A DNA stretch of 59,295 bases from Brevibacterium iodinum ATCC 49514 (GCF_900169265.1 NZ_FXYX01000022.1:1-59295); one strand, 5' to 3'. Counted from the stretch's first letter, positions 42,635 to 51,863 are shown. The notes: generated by a model not told the origin, from the letters alone. Numbers and translations: made by a program.

Positions 42635-45340
42635 TCATGGCTCGAGAGTGAGTGTGTCCTCTGCCGCCGCGGCCACGGCCTCCTTCGAGTACGGCCACGG
42701 TCGATTGACATTGGCGGCCCAATCGTTCGTCTGATCGTCGTAATGCGGGTGGAAGGCATGCCCCGACGCGCCCGTGAGGTTGATCCAGTTCGAGGCGTCG
42801 AAGTTCGACAGATCGACCGTCTGGCGCATCGACGGCACCCAGTTCGTCTCATAGCCGACCGAGGCATCCCACCCGGTGGCATGGACGACGCCCGAACCGC
42901 CGGAGACTTCATAGGGGCCGCGGTTGAACAGCTTCTCCACCGGTGTGATCCCGGATTCGCCGAGGCTGGCGTTGCGGATCGTCAGGCGGTGCAGGATTCC
43001 CCACCGCCACGTCACGGGCTCCGGTCCCAGCAGGTCCTCCGTCTCCGCCCATGCCGTCTTCATGGCCTTGCGCAGAGCCTCGTCCCGACCTTCGACGCCC
43101 TTGCCCGACCACCACTGGGAATCCGGGTCTTCGAGCAGTTCCGAGAGCACGAGGTACCACCGTGAACCGCCGGCGGGGGACACCCCGTCGGGAAGCTTGG
43201 AGCTGATGGTCTGTTCGAGCAGCGTCTTCGTGAGCACATTGAAGTAGGCGGCGCCCGCGCTGTTCGCGGAATCGAAGCCGTTCCAGCTCTTCAGCAGCTT
43301 CTTCGCCTCGAGGATGTCCTCGTCACCATGGGAGTGGATCTTCACCGCGTCGGGTACGAGCTTCGCGGCGAACGGATTCTGGTCGTCGTTCTGGATCTCC
43401 GCCATGTCCATCGGCCGCAGCTTCCGGCCCTCGTCGACCGCGTCCTTGATGCGTTTCGTGATGCGGCGGGCACGATCTCCGTAGTCGAAGTCCTCACCCA
43501 GCTGCACTGTCTCACCGGGGGCGGCGACCGGGTTGTTCGCGGTGACGATCCATCCGCGCTCGGGGTTGTACAGGTGTGGGAGATCCACGAAGTCGACCCA
43601 GCCCTGCCAATCCTCGTCAGATTTCCACCCGCGGCGGGGTACAGTGCCGTCGGCCTTGCCTCGGCGCGGGATCATCCCGGGTGCCTGATATCCGATGTTC
43701 CCGGCGACATCGGCGTAGACGAGGTTCTGAGAGGGCACGTCGAACAGGGACGCCGCGTGCCGGAACTCCTGCCAATTCGTGGCCTTGTTGATGGCGAACA
43801 CCGCCGAGGCGGTCGTACCCGGACGCAGAGCCGTCCAATCGAGGGCGAGACCGTAGTGCTCCTCGGCCGGTCCCGACTTCGGGTCCTGCGAATCCGCCCC
43901 GGTCGTCGCATCGAGTACTTTGCGATACGTGCCGTCGAGATTCGACACGAGTGGGCCGTTGCGGGTGGAGCGGATGGTGATCTCGCGCGGGTCCTCGCCC
44001 GCGACCTCGATCGTCTCCTTGCGCACCTGCAGCGGTTCGTCTCCGTCGTCGTGGATGACCTTCCCGTCGCGGAGCTTCTCCACGACGAGGTCGGTGACAT
44101 CGGCGCCGAGGTTCGTCAGTCCCCAGGCGATCGACTGGTTGTGGCCGATGACGACTCCCGGCAGTCCGGAGAAGGAGAAACCGGTGACGTCGAAGGGGCA
44201 GGCATCGGTGACCTTCTTGCATTGCAGTCCCACCTGGTACCAGACCGAGGGCATCGCCGGGGCGAGGTGCGGGTCATTGGACAGCAGCGGTCGACCGGTG
44301 TTCGTGTGGTCCCCGGAGATCACCCACGAGTTCGACCCGATATCGTCGCTGTTCTGTCCCAGCATCGGCGGCAGCGATGTGAGCGTATTCCGCAGTTCGA
44401 GGAGCTCATCGGTGGGGACGGCCGCCTCGGTGTCGGTGTTCCCTGTTCGGGGTGCCTCGGTGACGGTGCCTCCGGCCTGTGCCTCATCGTCCTCCCGTGC
44501 ACGGTCGTCGACTCGCGGCTTCTGCTCGACGTCGTCGCCGCTGCGGTCCTTCGGTGCCTTGTCGCCGGCTCTGCCGCCGAGGATCGTCGGACGCGTGGCA
44601 TATGGGTAATCCGGATAGAGGTCGCTCATCTGCTCGTCGGTGAGCTCCGAGCTGAGGATTGACCGGTCGATCTCGTCTTCGAGGTTCGATCGCAGATCCC
44701 ATGCCATGGCCTTGAGCCAGGCGACGCTGTCGACCGGGGTCCATTTCTCGACCTCGGTGCTGCCGGTCTCGAGGCCGAGGACGGCGTATTCGAGGGACAG
44801 CTCGGTGGGGGATTTGTCCTTGAGGTAGGCGTTGACGCCGTCCGCGTAGGCCTCGTAGTAGCCCAGACTCGTTTTGTCGAGCTTCTTCACCTCCTGCTCG
44901 GCGACCTTCCGCCAGCCGAGCGTGCGAATGAAGGTGTCGGTGCCCAGCTGGGATTTGCCGAAGAGTTCGGAGAGTCGTCCCGAGGTGACGTGTCGGCGGA
45001 AGTCCATCTCCCAGAACCGGTCCTGAGCGTGGACGAACCCCTGAGCCAGAAACAGGTCGTGGGCGGTTTCGGCCTCGATGGTGGGAACACCCGATTCGTC
45101 ACGGTGGACGGTGACCGGCGCGTCGAGCCCCGGCAGCGAGATCTCGCCGTCGGTGGTCGGGAAGGAGCGGCGGACGAGGAACAGTCCGACGAGGGCGAGG
45201 ATGAGAGCGAGGACGAGGACTCCGGCGATGACGCGCAGCAGCACACGAGCACTGACCGACAGGTTGGAACCGCTGGTTGGGCGGAGCACCTTGAGCAATG
45301 CGCTCGATTCCTTCTCATTCTGCGCATCGGGTGCCGCCAT
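42635..45340 (-). CDS. Penicillin acylase family protein (Ntn hydrolase), membrane-anchored
   Basis: 901 residues. A membrane helix at about 32-56 (RVLLRVIAGVLVLALILALVGLFLV) anchors it outside the cell. The alpha region has AQGFVHAQDRFWEMDF; after an acidic linker (about 255-310), autoprocessing is expected before Ser336 in DIGSNSWVISG, the nucleophile of the beta chain. ISNDPHL-type and AWGLTNLGADVTDL motifs and VTANNPVAAPG follow. Such enzymes cut N-acyl bonds in antibiotics, acyl-homoserine lactones or other amides; the real substrate cannot be read from sequence. ATG 45340 has AAGGAG upstream. Confidence 0.88.
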   Translation of the reverse strand: MAAPDAQNEKESSALLKVLRPTSGSNLSVSARVLLRVIAGVLVLALILALVGLFLVRRSFPTTDGEISLPGLDAPVTVHRDESGVPTIEAETAHDLFLAQGFVHAQDRFWEMDFRRHVTSGRLSELFGKSQLGTDTFIRTLGWRKVAEQEVKKLDKTSLGYYEAYADGVNAYLKDKSPTELSLEYAVLGLETGSTEVEKWTPVDSVAWLKAMAWDLRSNLEDEIDRSILSSELTDEQMSDLYPDYPYATRPTILGGRAGDKAPKDRSGDDVEQKPRVDDRAREDDEAQAGGTVTEAPRTGNTDTEAAVPTDELLELRNTLTSLPPMLGQNSDDIGSNSWVISGDHTNTGRPLLSNDPHLAPAMPSVWYQVGLQCKKVTDACPFDVTGFSFSGLPGVVIGHNQSIAWGLTNLGADVTDLVVEKLRDGKVIHDDGDEPLQVRKETIEVAGEDPREITIRSTRNGPLVSNLDGTYRKVLDATTGADSQDPKSGPAEEHYGLALDWTALRPGTTASAVFAINKATNWQEFRHAASLFDVPSQNLVYADVAGNIGYQAPGMIPRRGKADGTVPRRGWKSDEDWQGWVDFVDLPHLYNPERGWIVTANNPVAAPGETVQLGEDFDYGDRARRITKRIKDAVDEGRKLRPMDMAEIQNDDQNPFAAKLVPDAVKIHSHGDEDILEAKKLLKSWNGFDSANSAGAAYFNVLTKTLLEQTISSKLPDGVSPAGGSRWYLVLSELLEDPDSQWWSGKGVEGRDEALRKAMKTAWAETEDLLGPEPVTWRWGILHRLTIRNASLGESGITPVEKLFNRGPYEVSGGSGVVHATGWDASVGYETNWVPSMRQTVDLSNFDASNWINLTGASGHAFHPHYDDQTNDWAANVNRPWPYSKEAVAAAAEDTLTLEP

Positions 45341-45374
45341 GAGTCTCCTTCGGCCGTCCTGGAAGTTTCGGTTC

Positions 45375-46253
45375 TCAGCAAGTATAGGTGTCAGGAGGCT
45401 CGGGTCTGTGGACCTCAGGCGGCCTGGGTCTGTGGACGAAGGTCACGAGGACGACGGAGATCATCATGAGCAGGAACCAGGCCACCAGCTTCGTCAGCGG
45501 CACCAGGTGCCAGCCGTCGTCCTGACTCGGATACAGCCAGGCACCGGCCGCGGTCCCGATGTTCTCGGCCACCCAGATGAAGAAGGCGACGAGGAGGAAG
45601 GCCAGCAGCACGGGCATCGTCAGTGTCCTGCGATGGATATGGAAGTACATGCGGCAGCGGAAGAAGACGATGACGGTGGCCAGGACGAGGAGCAGTCGGA
45701 GGTCGACGACGAAGTGGTGGGTGAAGAAGTTGAGGTAGATGGCGGCGGCGATGATCGCGGTCAGCCACCTCGGCGGGTAATGGCTGAACCGCAAGTCGAA
45801 GAGACGGTACACTCGGACGATATAGGAGCCGACGGCGGCGTACATGAACCCGGTGAACAGCGGCACGGCGCCGATGTGGAGGACCCCGCCGGGGGCGTAG
45901 TTCCATGAGCCCACGGCGGTCTTGAAGATCTCCATTCCGGTGCCGACGATGTGGAAGACGATGATGACGATGAGCTCGCGGCCGGTCTCGAGTCGAGCGA
46001 CGAGCATGCCGATCTGGATGAGCACGGCGAGGATGACGAGGAAGTCGTTGCGGGAGATGGCCGCGTCATCGGGGCAGAGCCAAGCGGTGAGGATGATCGC
46101 TAAGAGCATGAGAGCGCCGAAGAGACACGCCCACGCCTGCTTGATTCCGAAGGCGAGGAACTCCCGTATTCCGGCGGGGACGCGGGGGAGAACGCGGTCG
46201 GCGAAGGCGTCGAGGACTGCCTCGAGTCGAGTGAGTTCGCGGCGATCAGCCAT
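45375..46253 (-). CDS. DUF817 family integral membrane protein
   Basis: 292 residues with about eight hydrophobic segments from residue 30 to the end, including EFLAFGIKQAWACLFGALMLLAIIL, YAPGGVLHIGAVPLFTGFMYAAVGSYI, NFFTHHFVVDLR and WLYPSQDDGWHLVPLTKLVAWFLLM. These match the DUF817 family, whose function is unknown. The tail is proline-rich. It ends 34 bases before the acylase gene on the same strand, so they may be co-transcribed. Confidence 0.85.
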   Translation of the reverse strand: MADRRELTRLEAVLDAFADRVLPRVPAGIREFLAFGIKQAWACLFGALMLLAIILTAWLCPDDAAISRNDFLVILAVLIQIGMLVARLETGRELIVIIVFHIVGTGMEIFKTAVGSWNYAPGGVLHIGAVPLFTGFMYAAVGSYIVRVYRLFDLRFSHYPPRWLTAIIAAAIYLNFFTHHFVVDLRLLLVLATVIVFFRCRMYFHIHRRTLTMPVLLAFLLVAFFIWVAENIGTAAGAWLYPSQDDGWHLVPLTKLVAWFLLMMISVVLVTFVHRPRPPEVHRPEPPDTYTC

Positions 46254-46295
46254 CTGCTGAAGTACCCACTTCCGAAAATCTGAGAATAACCTTAC

Positions 46296-46301
46296 GATAA
46301 T
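46296..46301 (+). promoter_or_regulatory. -10 box GATAAT upstream of the PGRP amidase gene
   Basis: GATAAT lies about 90 bases upstream of the ATG in the divergent gap to the DUF817 gene. No clear -35 is seen, so this is weak. Confidence 0.35.
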
Positions 46302-46391
46302 CCTGCGGTCACACTGGGTGTCCGTAATTCGGCCCCCATCCAGTGAGAAGAACGCTCACTTGGTCATGGACGACCTCAAGGACCATAACTG

Positions 46392-48143
46392 ATGAAACCG
46401 TTGCCATTCCTCGCCTCGGCACTCACCGGAATTCTCCTCACTGCGACCCTATCGGGACCGGCGCTCGCCGCCACACCGGGAACTCCCACGAACACGCCCG
46501 GCGCTTCTGCCGCCGACGGCACTCCCTCCGACGGCACTCCCTCCGAGAGGACCGTCGATGCCCAGACTGATGAGGTCACGACTCTGCCAGTCGATTCCTC
46601 CGACGTCACGATCATCGGTGCCACGTGGGAAGGAGAAGATCCCGAACTCGAAATCCGCACTCGCGACGGCAACGGCTGGTCGGCGTGGGAGAGCCTGCCG
46701 ACCGATGACGAGGGAGGCCCCGACGCCGTTTCCGCAGAGGCCGCTCAGATTCCCGCTGCCTCACACCAGTCGCAGTCCGTTGCCCTTCCGGTGCTCGATT
46801 CGGACGCTGTCGAGGTGCGCGCCGCAGACAAGCAGGCTGATACCGATGATCTGCAGATCACCCAGGTTTCCACTGCAGTCACGAAGGCTGACGCACAGGT
46901 CGCGAAGCCCCCTGGGGGAGTGAGCACGCATTCGGCCACGGGACCGGCAGTCGACGCGCAGATCTCGGCCAAGGATCTGCGGGCTAAGATCGTCACCCGC
47001 AAACAGTGGGGTGCCGATGAGAAGCTCGTCCGCTGCGCCACGGACAAGACGTCGTCGGCCAAGGGCGTGTTCATCCACCACACAGCGGGTTCGAACTCGT
47101 ACTCGAAAGCACAGGCACCGGCGATCATCCGCGGCTACCTCGCCTTCCACACGCAGAACCGCGGGTGGTGCGACCTCGGGTACAACTTCCTCGTCGACAA
47201 ATACGGCACCATGTACGAGGGCCGTGCCGGCAGCCTGGACAAGGCAGTGACCGGAGCTCACGCCTCCGGGTTCAATTCATGGACCATCGGCATCAGCGTG
47301 CTCGGCACCTATTCGTCGGCGGCTCCGAGTTCGGCAGCACAGACCTCGGTCAAGCGCCTCGTCGCGTGGAAAGCAGGGCAGTACGGCTTCAACCCCACCG
47401 GGAAGATGACCTTGACCTCCGGTGGGGGCGGCACGAGCAAGTACGCCCTCGGCAAGAAGGTCAGCCTCAACGTCGTCGCCGGACACCGGGACACGAGCTA
47501 CACCGAATGCCCGGGACTCGCGTTCTACAACAAGCTCGGCAGCATCCGCACGGGAGCCAAAGCCCTGGTGGCTGAGCTGACCCCACCACCGACGAAGGCG
47601 CCCACCAAGAGTCCGGCACCGAAACCGGCACCGAAGCCGAAGACGTACCCGACGAAGGGCGCAATCGGTTCGTACTATCAGAAGAACGCGGGAAAGACCG
47701 GCAAACCGGTCGGCTCGGAGAAGAAGCTGAAGAACCCGAACGGTGCCTACCAGTCGTTCGCCAAGGGCACCGTGTATTGGTCGAAATCGACCGGTGCGCA
47801 CTTCCTCACCAAGGGCCAGATCCGTGTCGCCTACAAGCGAGTGAAGTATGAGAAAGGCGTCCTCGGGTTCCCCAGCAGCGATAAGCAGACCTTCAAATAC
47901 CGGAAGAGCGCTCGATACCAGAGATTCCACTCCGGAATGATCACCTGGTCACCGCAGACAGGCAGCGATGTCATCTACGGAGGCTTCCTCACGAAGTGGA
48001 AGAAGCTGGGCTATGAACGCAGCAAGCTCGGTCTGCCCACCGCTGACCGGACCGTGAAGAACGGTGTCAAACGCCAGAACTTCGAACGCGGATATATGAC
48101 CTATACGAAGAAGACCGGCATCAAGGTCCATACCCGCAAATAG
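46392..48143 (+). CDS. Secreted PGRP-type N-acetylmuramoyl-L-alanine amidase with LGFP repeats
   Basis: 583 residues. A signal peptide (FLASALTGILLTATLSGPALAA) is followed by an acidic region, then the Amidase_2/PGRP domain (about 195-390): IVTRKQWGADE, VFIHHTAGSN (zinc His), WCDLGYNFLVDKYGTMYEGRAG (active-site Tyr) and NVVAGHRDTSYTECPG (zinc His and Cys). A Pro/Lys linker leads to LGFP repeats (GVLGFPSSDK and SKLGLPTADR are clear), which bind the actinobacterial envelope. It probably cleaves peptidoglycan stem peptides outside the membrane. AAGGAC precedes the ATG. Confidence 0.9.
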   Translation: MKPLPFLASALTGILLTATLSGPALAATPGTPTNTPGASAADGTPSDGTPSERTVDAQTDEVTTLPVDSSDVTIIGATWEGEDPELEIRTRDGNGWSAWESLPTDDEGGPDAVSAEAAQIPAASHQSQSVALPVLDSDAVEVRAADKQADTDDLQITQVSTAVTKADAQVAKPPGGVSTHSATGPAVDAQISAKDLRAKIVTRKQWGADEKLVRCATDKTSSAKGVFIHHTAGSNSYSKAQAPAIIRGYLAFHTQNRGWCDLGYNFLVDKYGTMYEGRAGSLDKAVTGAHASGFNSWTIGISVLGTYSSAAPSSAAQTSVKRLVAWKAGQYGFNPTGKMTLTSGGGGTSKYALGKKVSLNVVAGHRDTSYTECPGLAFYNKLGSIRTGAKALVAELTPPPTKAPTKSPAPKPAPKPKTYPTKGAIGSYYQKNAGKTGKPVGSEKKLKNPNGAYQSFAKGTVYWSKSTGAHFLTKGQIRVAYKRVKYEKGVLGFPSSDKQTFKYRKSARYQRFHSGMITWSPQTGSDVIYGGFLTKWKKLGYERSKLGLPTADRTVKNGVKRQNFERGYMTYTKKTGIKVHTRK

Positions 48144-48204
48144 CGCTGTCCTCCGTGGAGGCGGCCGGGGACCGAAGAGGGAGGAACCTGAAGAGCAAGG
48201 GACA

Positions 48205-48210
48205 TAGACT
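48205..48210 (+). promoter_or_regulatory. -10 box TAGACT of the Rossmann-protein gene (leaderless)
   Basis: TAGACT is followed by 6 bases and the ATG at 48217, with no ribosome site. Confidence 0.5.
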
Positions 48211-48216
48211 CGCCTC

Positions 48217-48891
48217 ATGCACATCCTCCTCTTCGGCGCCTCCGGCCACGTCGGCACCGGGCTCGCCCAGCAGCTCAGTCCGCAGCACACAGTCACCGGC
48301 ATCGTCCGCCGCACTCCGGACACGGAGACGGCATACGAACCGGTGACCGTGCCGAACTGGGTGGACGAGCCGGAGGCGGTCACCTCGGCGCTCGCCTTCA
48401 GTGGGATGCCGCCGGTCGATGCCGTCATCGCCGCCCTCGGCGGGTGGTACATCGACGAACCGGTGCTCGACCGAGGTCTGGAGAAGTTCGATGCGGACTA
48501 TGACTCCTACCTGCGCGGGCACTTCACGGCCTGTGCGATCTCGCAGTCCCTGGCCACCGACCGGACGAGCGGGGTCCGGGGATTCGTCCACCTGGCACTC
48601 AACGGCGTCGCCAGCGTCGAAGCGCTGGCCGGGTCCGGGGCGATCAGCGTCTTCGGCGCCGCACAGAAGATGCTCATCGAGGTCGCCGCAGCGGAATCGG
48701 CGAGCGTGGCCTTCCGCGAGCTGCGGATCATGGCTCCCATTGGTGGCGATGATCGCAATGATCTGTCCGGGGGAGTCGAAACCGTCCATCTCACCGAGGT
48801 GGCCGACGGGATCACCGCGATCCTTGACTCACCCGATCGCTTCGAGGTGAGCACCGAGATCCACGCGAACGCTGGGACCTCTGCCGGCTGA
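48217..48891 (+). CDS. NAD(P)-binding SDR-like protein
   Basis: 224 residues. The dinucleotide motif ILLFGASGHVGTGLAQQL opens the protein, and AVIAALGGWYIDEPVL is in the place of the NNAG-type motif of short-chain dehydrogenases. A Y-x3-K catalytic pair is not obvious, so it may be an atypical SDR or NmrA-like protein; substrate unknown. It is convergent with the RibD-like gene, 9 bases apart. Confidence 0.7.
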   Translation: MHILLFGASGHVGTGLAQQLSPQHTVTGIVRRTPDTETAYEPVTVPNWVDEPEAVTSALAFSGMPPVDAVIAALGGWYIDEPVLDRGLEKFDADYDSYLRGHFTACAISQSLATDRTSGVRGFVHLALNGVASVEALAGSGAISVFGAAQKMLIEVAAAESASVAFRELRIMAPIGGDDRNDLSGGVETVHLTEVADGITAILDSPDRFEVSTEIHANAGTSAG

Positions 48892-48900
48892 CTGCTTGAC

Positions 48901-49548
48901 TCAGGCGCGGGTGTAGCGGAGGAAGACCTGGTCGTGCTCGGTGCGCACATCGATGAGGCGCAGATCGATCTCGGCCTCGAGCCCGGAGAAGTGGCTGCCG
49001 GGAGTGCGGATATAGCAAGGACTCACGCTCAGATGCAGTTCCGCGCCCGGATAATGCTCGAGCAGGCGGAACGCGAGATTCGGACCCGACTCGCACAGCA
49101 GCACCGCCTCATCGGAGGTCTGCGATCCTGTACCCGCGGACGAAGCGTGGTCCGTCCGGGTGGACGACCGATCCGCGGCGGACTGGGACGTCCGCGATTC
49201 GCGGGACGGCGCCGTCGGCAGTGAGGCAGCCACCTCGGTGATCGTGTCTGCTGTGAAGTGCTGGGCACGATAGTCGAGGCCGCGGGCGTCGAGCTCGCTC
49301 TGCAGGGCCGTCGGATCGGACTCGGTGAGCACATGCACGGGGGTGTGCTCCAGCGTTTTGCCTGCGGCGTTGATGACGGGCAGCTGCGGATTCAGCGCGG
49401 TGCGGCGGTCGACGATGATCGCATTCGCGCTGCGTCGCAGGGCGAGGAAGCGCCGGAAGTCGGCGTCCGTGGACACCCCGGTCGACCAGCCGTTCTCGGC
49501 GAAGGATCCGTTGATCGACTGGACGAGGGAGATGATGAGACGGCGCAC
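48901..49548 (-). CDS. RibD C-terminal / dihydrofolate reductase-like protein
   Basis: 215 residues. RRLIISLVQSINGSFAENGWSTGVSTDADFRRFLALRRSANAIIVDRRTAL resembles the start of RibD_C/bacterial DHFR-like reductases (S-DG...ALR-ADA), and the last strands (HLSVSPCYI, IDVRTEHDQVFLRYTR) fit. A Ser/Thr-rich insert of about 40 residues (around 110-150) interrupts the domain. The reaction would be an NADPH-dependent pyrimidine or folate reduction; the true role is unknown. GTG at 49548 has AGGA upstream; the frame open to 49839 is a shadow of the L,D-transpeptidase gene. Confidence 0.6.
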   Translation of the reverse strand: MRRLIISLVQSINGSFAENGWSTGVSTDADFRRFLALRRSANAIIVDRRTALNPQLPVINAAGKTLEHTPVHVLTESDPTALQSELDARGLDYRAQHFTADTITEVAASLPTAPSRESRTSQSAADRSSTRTDHASSAGTGSQTSDEAVLLCESGPNLAFRLLEHYPGAELHLSVSPCYIRTPGSHFSGLEAEIDLRLIDVRTEHDQVFLRYTRA

Positions 49549-49579
49549 GGGTTCCTGCTCTTCTGCTTCTTCGGCTCTG

Positions 49580-50422
49580 CTATTTCTTGACTTCGGGTGC
49601 CGGGCCCATGGCGATGCGCGGGTGAGCGTCGGGATCGATCGTGCGCATGATCCACTTGAGGTCCGCCTCGTCGAGGGTGACGCAGCCGTTCGTGCCGGAA
49701 TCGTGGTCGAGGTGCAGCCAGATTCCGCCGCCCTTGTCCCAGCCCATCGGTCGGGTCTTGTCCGTCGGGGGAGTGCCGGGTCTGCGGTTGTAGTCGATGG
49801 CGATGATGTAGTCGAAGACCGATTCGTAGTCCGCCCCATAGGCCACCGTCGCCGAGGAGGGCAGACGATTGTCCTGGGTGTACGGCAGGTCGGTGCCCGG
49901 GTTCGCCTTGAAACCGCCTGCGTCGCTGAGCGTGAACACTCCGATCGGGGTGGTCTTATCGCCCTCGCGGCGATCCTTCAGCCATCCTTTGGAGCCGTTG
50001 TGGGTGTCGAAGGTCTTGAGCTTCTTCCATTTCTTGTCCTTGAACTCATAGAAGCTTAAGGTCGACTTCTCCGAAGCGGCTGTCGGCGAGGTCGCGACGA
50101 GGACCTGCGAGGTCTCTGCCGGGATCTGGTCGGTGAACTCCTTCGTCAGGCCGGGGACAGGGACGGGGTGGACCGGTCCGGTCGCCTCGGCGCCGGACTG
50201 ATCGGATGCCGTCGAAACGGCGTCGGCGCCCGTGGGGGAGTCCTGGGTCGGGGCTGCGAAATCACCGAAACTCGTCTGCTGTGCCGGAGCGGCGAAACCG
50301 GCGGACTCGGCCGCCGAGGGATCGTCCGTGATGTCGTCGGCATCGGCCCCACAGGCGGTCAGCAGCAGAGCGCAGGCGAGAAGCGCGGGCACTCCCGCGC
50401 GCCGGAGGACTCCATCGGACAT
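49580..50422 (-). CDS. L,D-transpeptidase-like lipoprotein (YkuD fold)
   Basis: 280 residues. A signal peptide with lipobox LTAC (Cys near 24) is followed by about 90 low-complexity residues, then a YkuD-like domain: REGDKTTPIGVFTLSDAGG and the active site GGIWLHLDHDSGTNGCVTL with Cys247. The canonical S/T-H-G-C reads T-N-G-C here, a divergence seen in a subset of relatives. It should cross-link or modify peptidoglycan outside the membrane; activity is not certain given the changed His. It ends 31 bases before the RibD-like gene. Confidence 0.82.
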   Translation of the reverse strand: MSDGVLRRAGVPALLACALLLTACGADADDITDDPSAAESAGFAAPAQQTSFGDFAAPTQDSPTGADAVSTASDQSGAEATGPVHPVPVPGLTKEFTDQIPAETSQVLVATSPTAASEKSTLSFYEFKDKKWKKLKTFDTHNGSKGWLKDRREGDKTTPIGVFTLSDAGGFKANPGTDLPYTQDNRLPSSATVAYGADYESVFDYIIAIDYNRRPGTPPTDKTRPMGWDKGGGIWLHLDHDSGTNGCVTLDEADLKWIMRTIDPDAHPRIAMGPAPEVKK

Positions 50423-50470
50423 GAGGCCATCATCTCACGGAGCATGAGAACTCGCCGGCAGCGACTATGC

Positions 50471-50476
50471 GAAAAT
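50471..50476 (+). promoter_or_regulatory. -10-like box GAAAAT before the Gly/Pro-rich gene (leaderless)
   Basis: GAAAAT is followed by 6 bases and ATG 50483, the same geometry as at recO (GATAAT) and DUF3093 (GACAAT). Confidence 0.4.
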
Positions 50477-50482
50477 GACACC

Positions 50483-51805
50483 ATGAGCATTCCACCTGTG
50501 CCGAACCATCCTCCGCGCCCCGGGCGTCGGAAGCTGGCCGAGGAGTCTCCGGAGTCGATCACAACCCAGTTGTTCATCGGCGAGGATGAGTCCGCGGCCG
50601 CTGATGGCTCCACTCAAGCACTCACTCCCGCAGAACTGCAGAGGCTGCGGTCGATGGTCGAATCCGACGGCACCGATGCCACCGAGGTGCTCAGCCTCGA
50701 AGAGCTGCGCGGACTGGCCGCCGCCGATGGTTATCAGACGGGAGGGCTGCCGGCCGCGCCGCGCAAGGTGAACTCCGACGATATCGCCGCTGCCGAGGCT
50801 CCCTCGGCTCCGAAGCAGTGGAACCCGCTGCCCGGCTCGCAGCCGGCGCCAGCTGACGCACATCGAGCCGAGCCGCATTCGCAGCAGCCCGAATCCCACC
50901 CGCATCAGGGAGATCCTCATCCGCACCAGGGGCAGTGGGGCGGAGAATTCGGTGCCGCCGGTCAGGCCGCAGCATCTCAGCCGCAGGCCGCCGGGCCGGT
51001 GCAATCGCCGGCGGGACCCGATCACGCTCAGCCCGGCACCGGTCGCCCCGCGGGGCCCGGATACGGGCAGGCAGGCCCTGCTCCCGCCTACAGCGGTGCC
51101 TATGCCGCCGGATATGCGCCGGGCGGACCTGCCGGTCCCGGAGGAACAGGCGGACCAGGAGGACCCGGCGGACCGGGAGGGCCGGGAGGGCCGGGAGGGC
51201 CGGGAGGCCTCGGCGGACCGGGGAATCCCGGCGGCCCGCACGACCCCTATGGTCGGCGAAATGATACGAAGAAGGTCCCCGCGTGGCTGTGGGTGCTCGC
51301 TGCCATCGCGCTCATCCTTGCCCTCGGCATCGTCGGCTATATCGTCTGGGACTCCACCCAGGGTGATGACACCACCACCGTCGGGCCCACGAACGAACCG
51401 TCGATCGGTCAGACCGATGATCCCGAGCCGTCCGATTCGGGCAGCTCGAAGGCTCCCGTCGCCGAAGAGACCTTCACATCCCCGTCGGGGAATATCGCCT
51501 GCACCATCGACTCCGAACGAGCGCGCTGCGTGATCAAGGACTACGAGTACTCACCACCGGAGAAGCCCGACGACTGCAAGCTCGACGACTGGGGCTCCAT
51601 CGTCGTGGCGAACAAGGAAGGCTCAGGCTTCTCCTGCGTCGAGGCCCCCGAGAGCAACGGCCCGGCACGCGTCCTCGGCTACGGGGATTCGATCTCCGCG
51701 GCGGGGATGACCTGCACCTCCAGCGAAGAGGGCATGACCTGCAAATCCGACGATACCGGAGTCGGATTCAACGTCCGCCGCGCCTCGGTCGACTTCCTCA
51801 AGTAG
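50483..51805 (+). CDS. Gly/Pro-rich membrane-anchored protein with C-terminal Cys-rich domain
   Basis: 440 residues. Residues 1-130 are cytosolic and acidic; 130-230 are Pro/Gln/His-rich; about 215-250 are a collagen-like Gly-Gly-Pro repeat; a single membrane helix follows (VPAWLWVLAAIALILALGIVGYIVW). The outer domain begins FTSPSGNIACTID and has six regularly placed Cys, like the mycobacterial 'SPSGNI-C' secreted domains (DUF6636-like). Function unknown. ATG 50483 is chosen for its -10 box and because codons upstream overlap the L,D-transpeptidase promoter. Divergent from that gene. Confidence 0.75.
   Translation: MSIPPVPNHPPRPGRRKLAEESPESITTQLFIGEDESAAADGSTQALTPAELQRLRSMVESDGTDATEVLSLEELRGLAAADGYQTGGLPAAPRKVNSDDIAAAEAPSAPKQWNPLPGSQPAPADAHRAEPHSQQPESHPHQGDPHPHQGQWGGEFGAAGQAAASQPQAAGPVQSPAGPDHAQPGTGRPAGPGYGQAGPAPAYSGAYAAGYAPGGPAGPGGTGGPGGPGGPGGPGGPGGPGGLGGPGNPGGPHDPYGRRNDTKKVPAWLWVLAAIALILALGIVGYIVWDSTQGDDTTTVGPTNEPSIGQTDDPEPSDSGSSKAPVAEETFTSPSGNIACTIDSERARCVIKDYEYSPPEKPDDCKLDDWGSIVVANKEGSGFSCVEAPESNGPARVLGYGDSISAAGMTCTSSEEGMTCKSDDTGVGFNVRRASVDFLK
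51144..51240 (+). repeat. Gly-Gly-Pro coding tandem repeat
   Basis: Nine-base units close to GGAGGGCCG, several of them identical in a row around 51177-51212, encode Gly-Gly-Pro. Such exact runs are prone to slippage, so length may vary between strains. Confidence 0.8.
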
Positions 51806-51830
51806 GAGCCCGGAGCCGCCTCGGCGATCT

Positions 51831-51836
51831 TAGGAT
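51831..51836 (+). promoter_or_regulatory. -10 box TAGGAT of leuA
   Basis: TAGGAT would start a transcript near 51843, giving a 155-base leader upstream of leuA. No good -35 is seen. Confidence 0.4.
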
Positions 51837-51863
51837 GTGGACGGGATTCGGACGGAACGCGGA

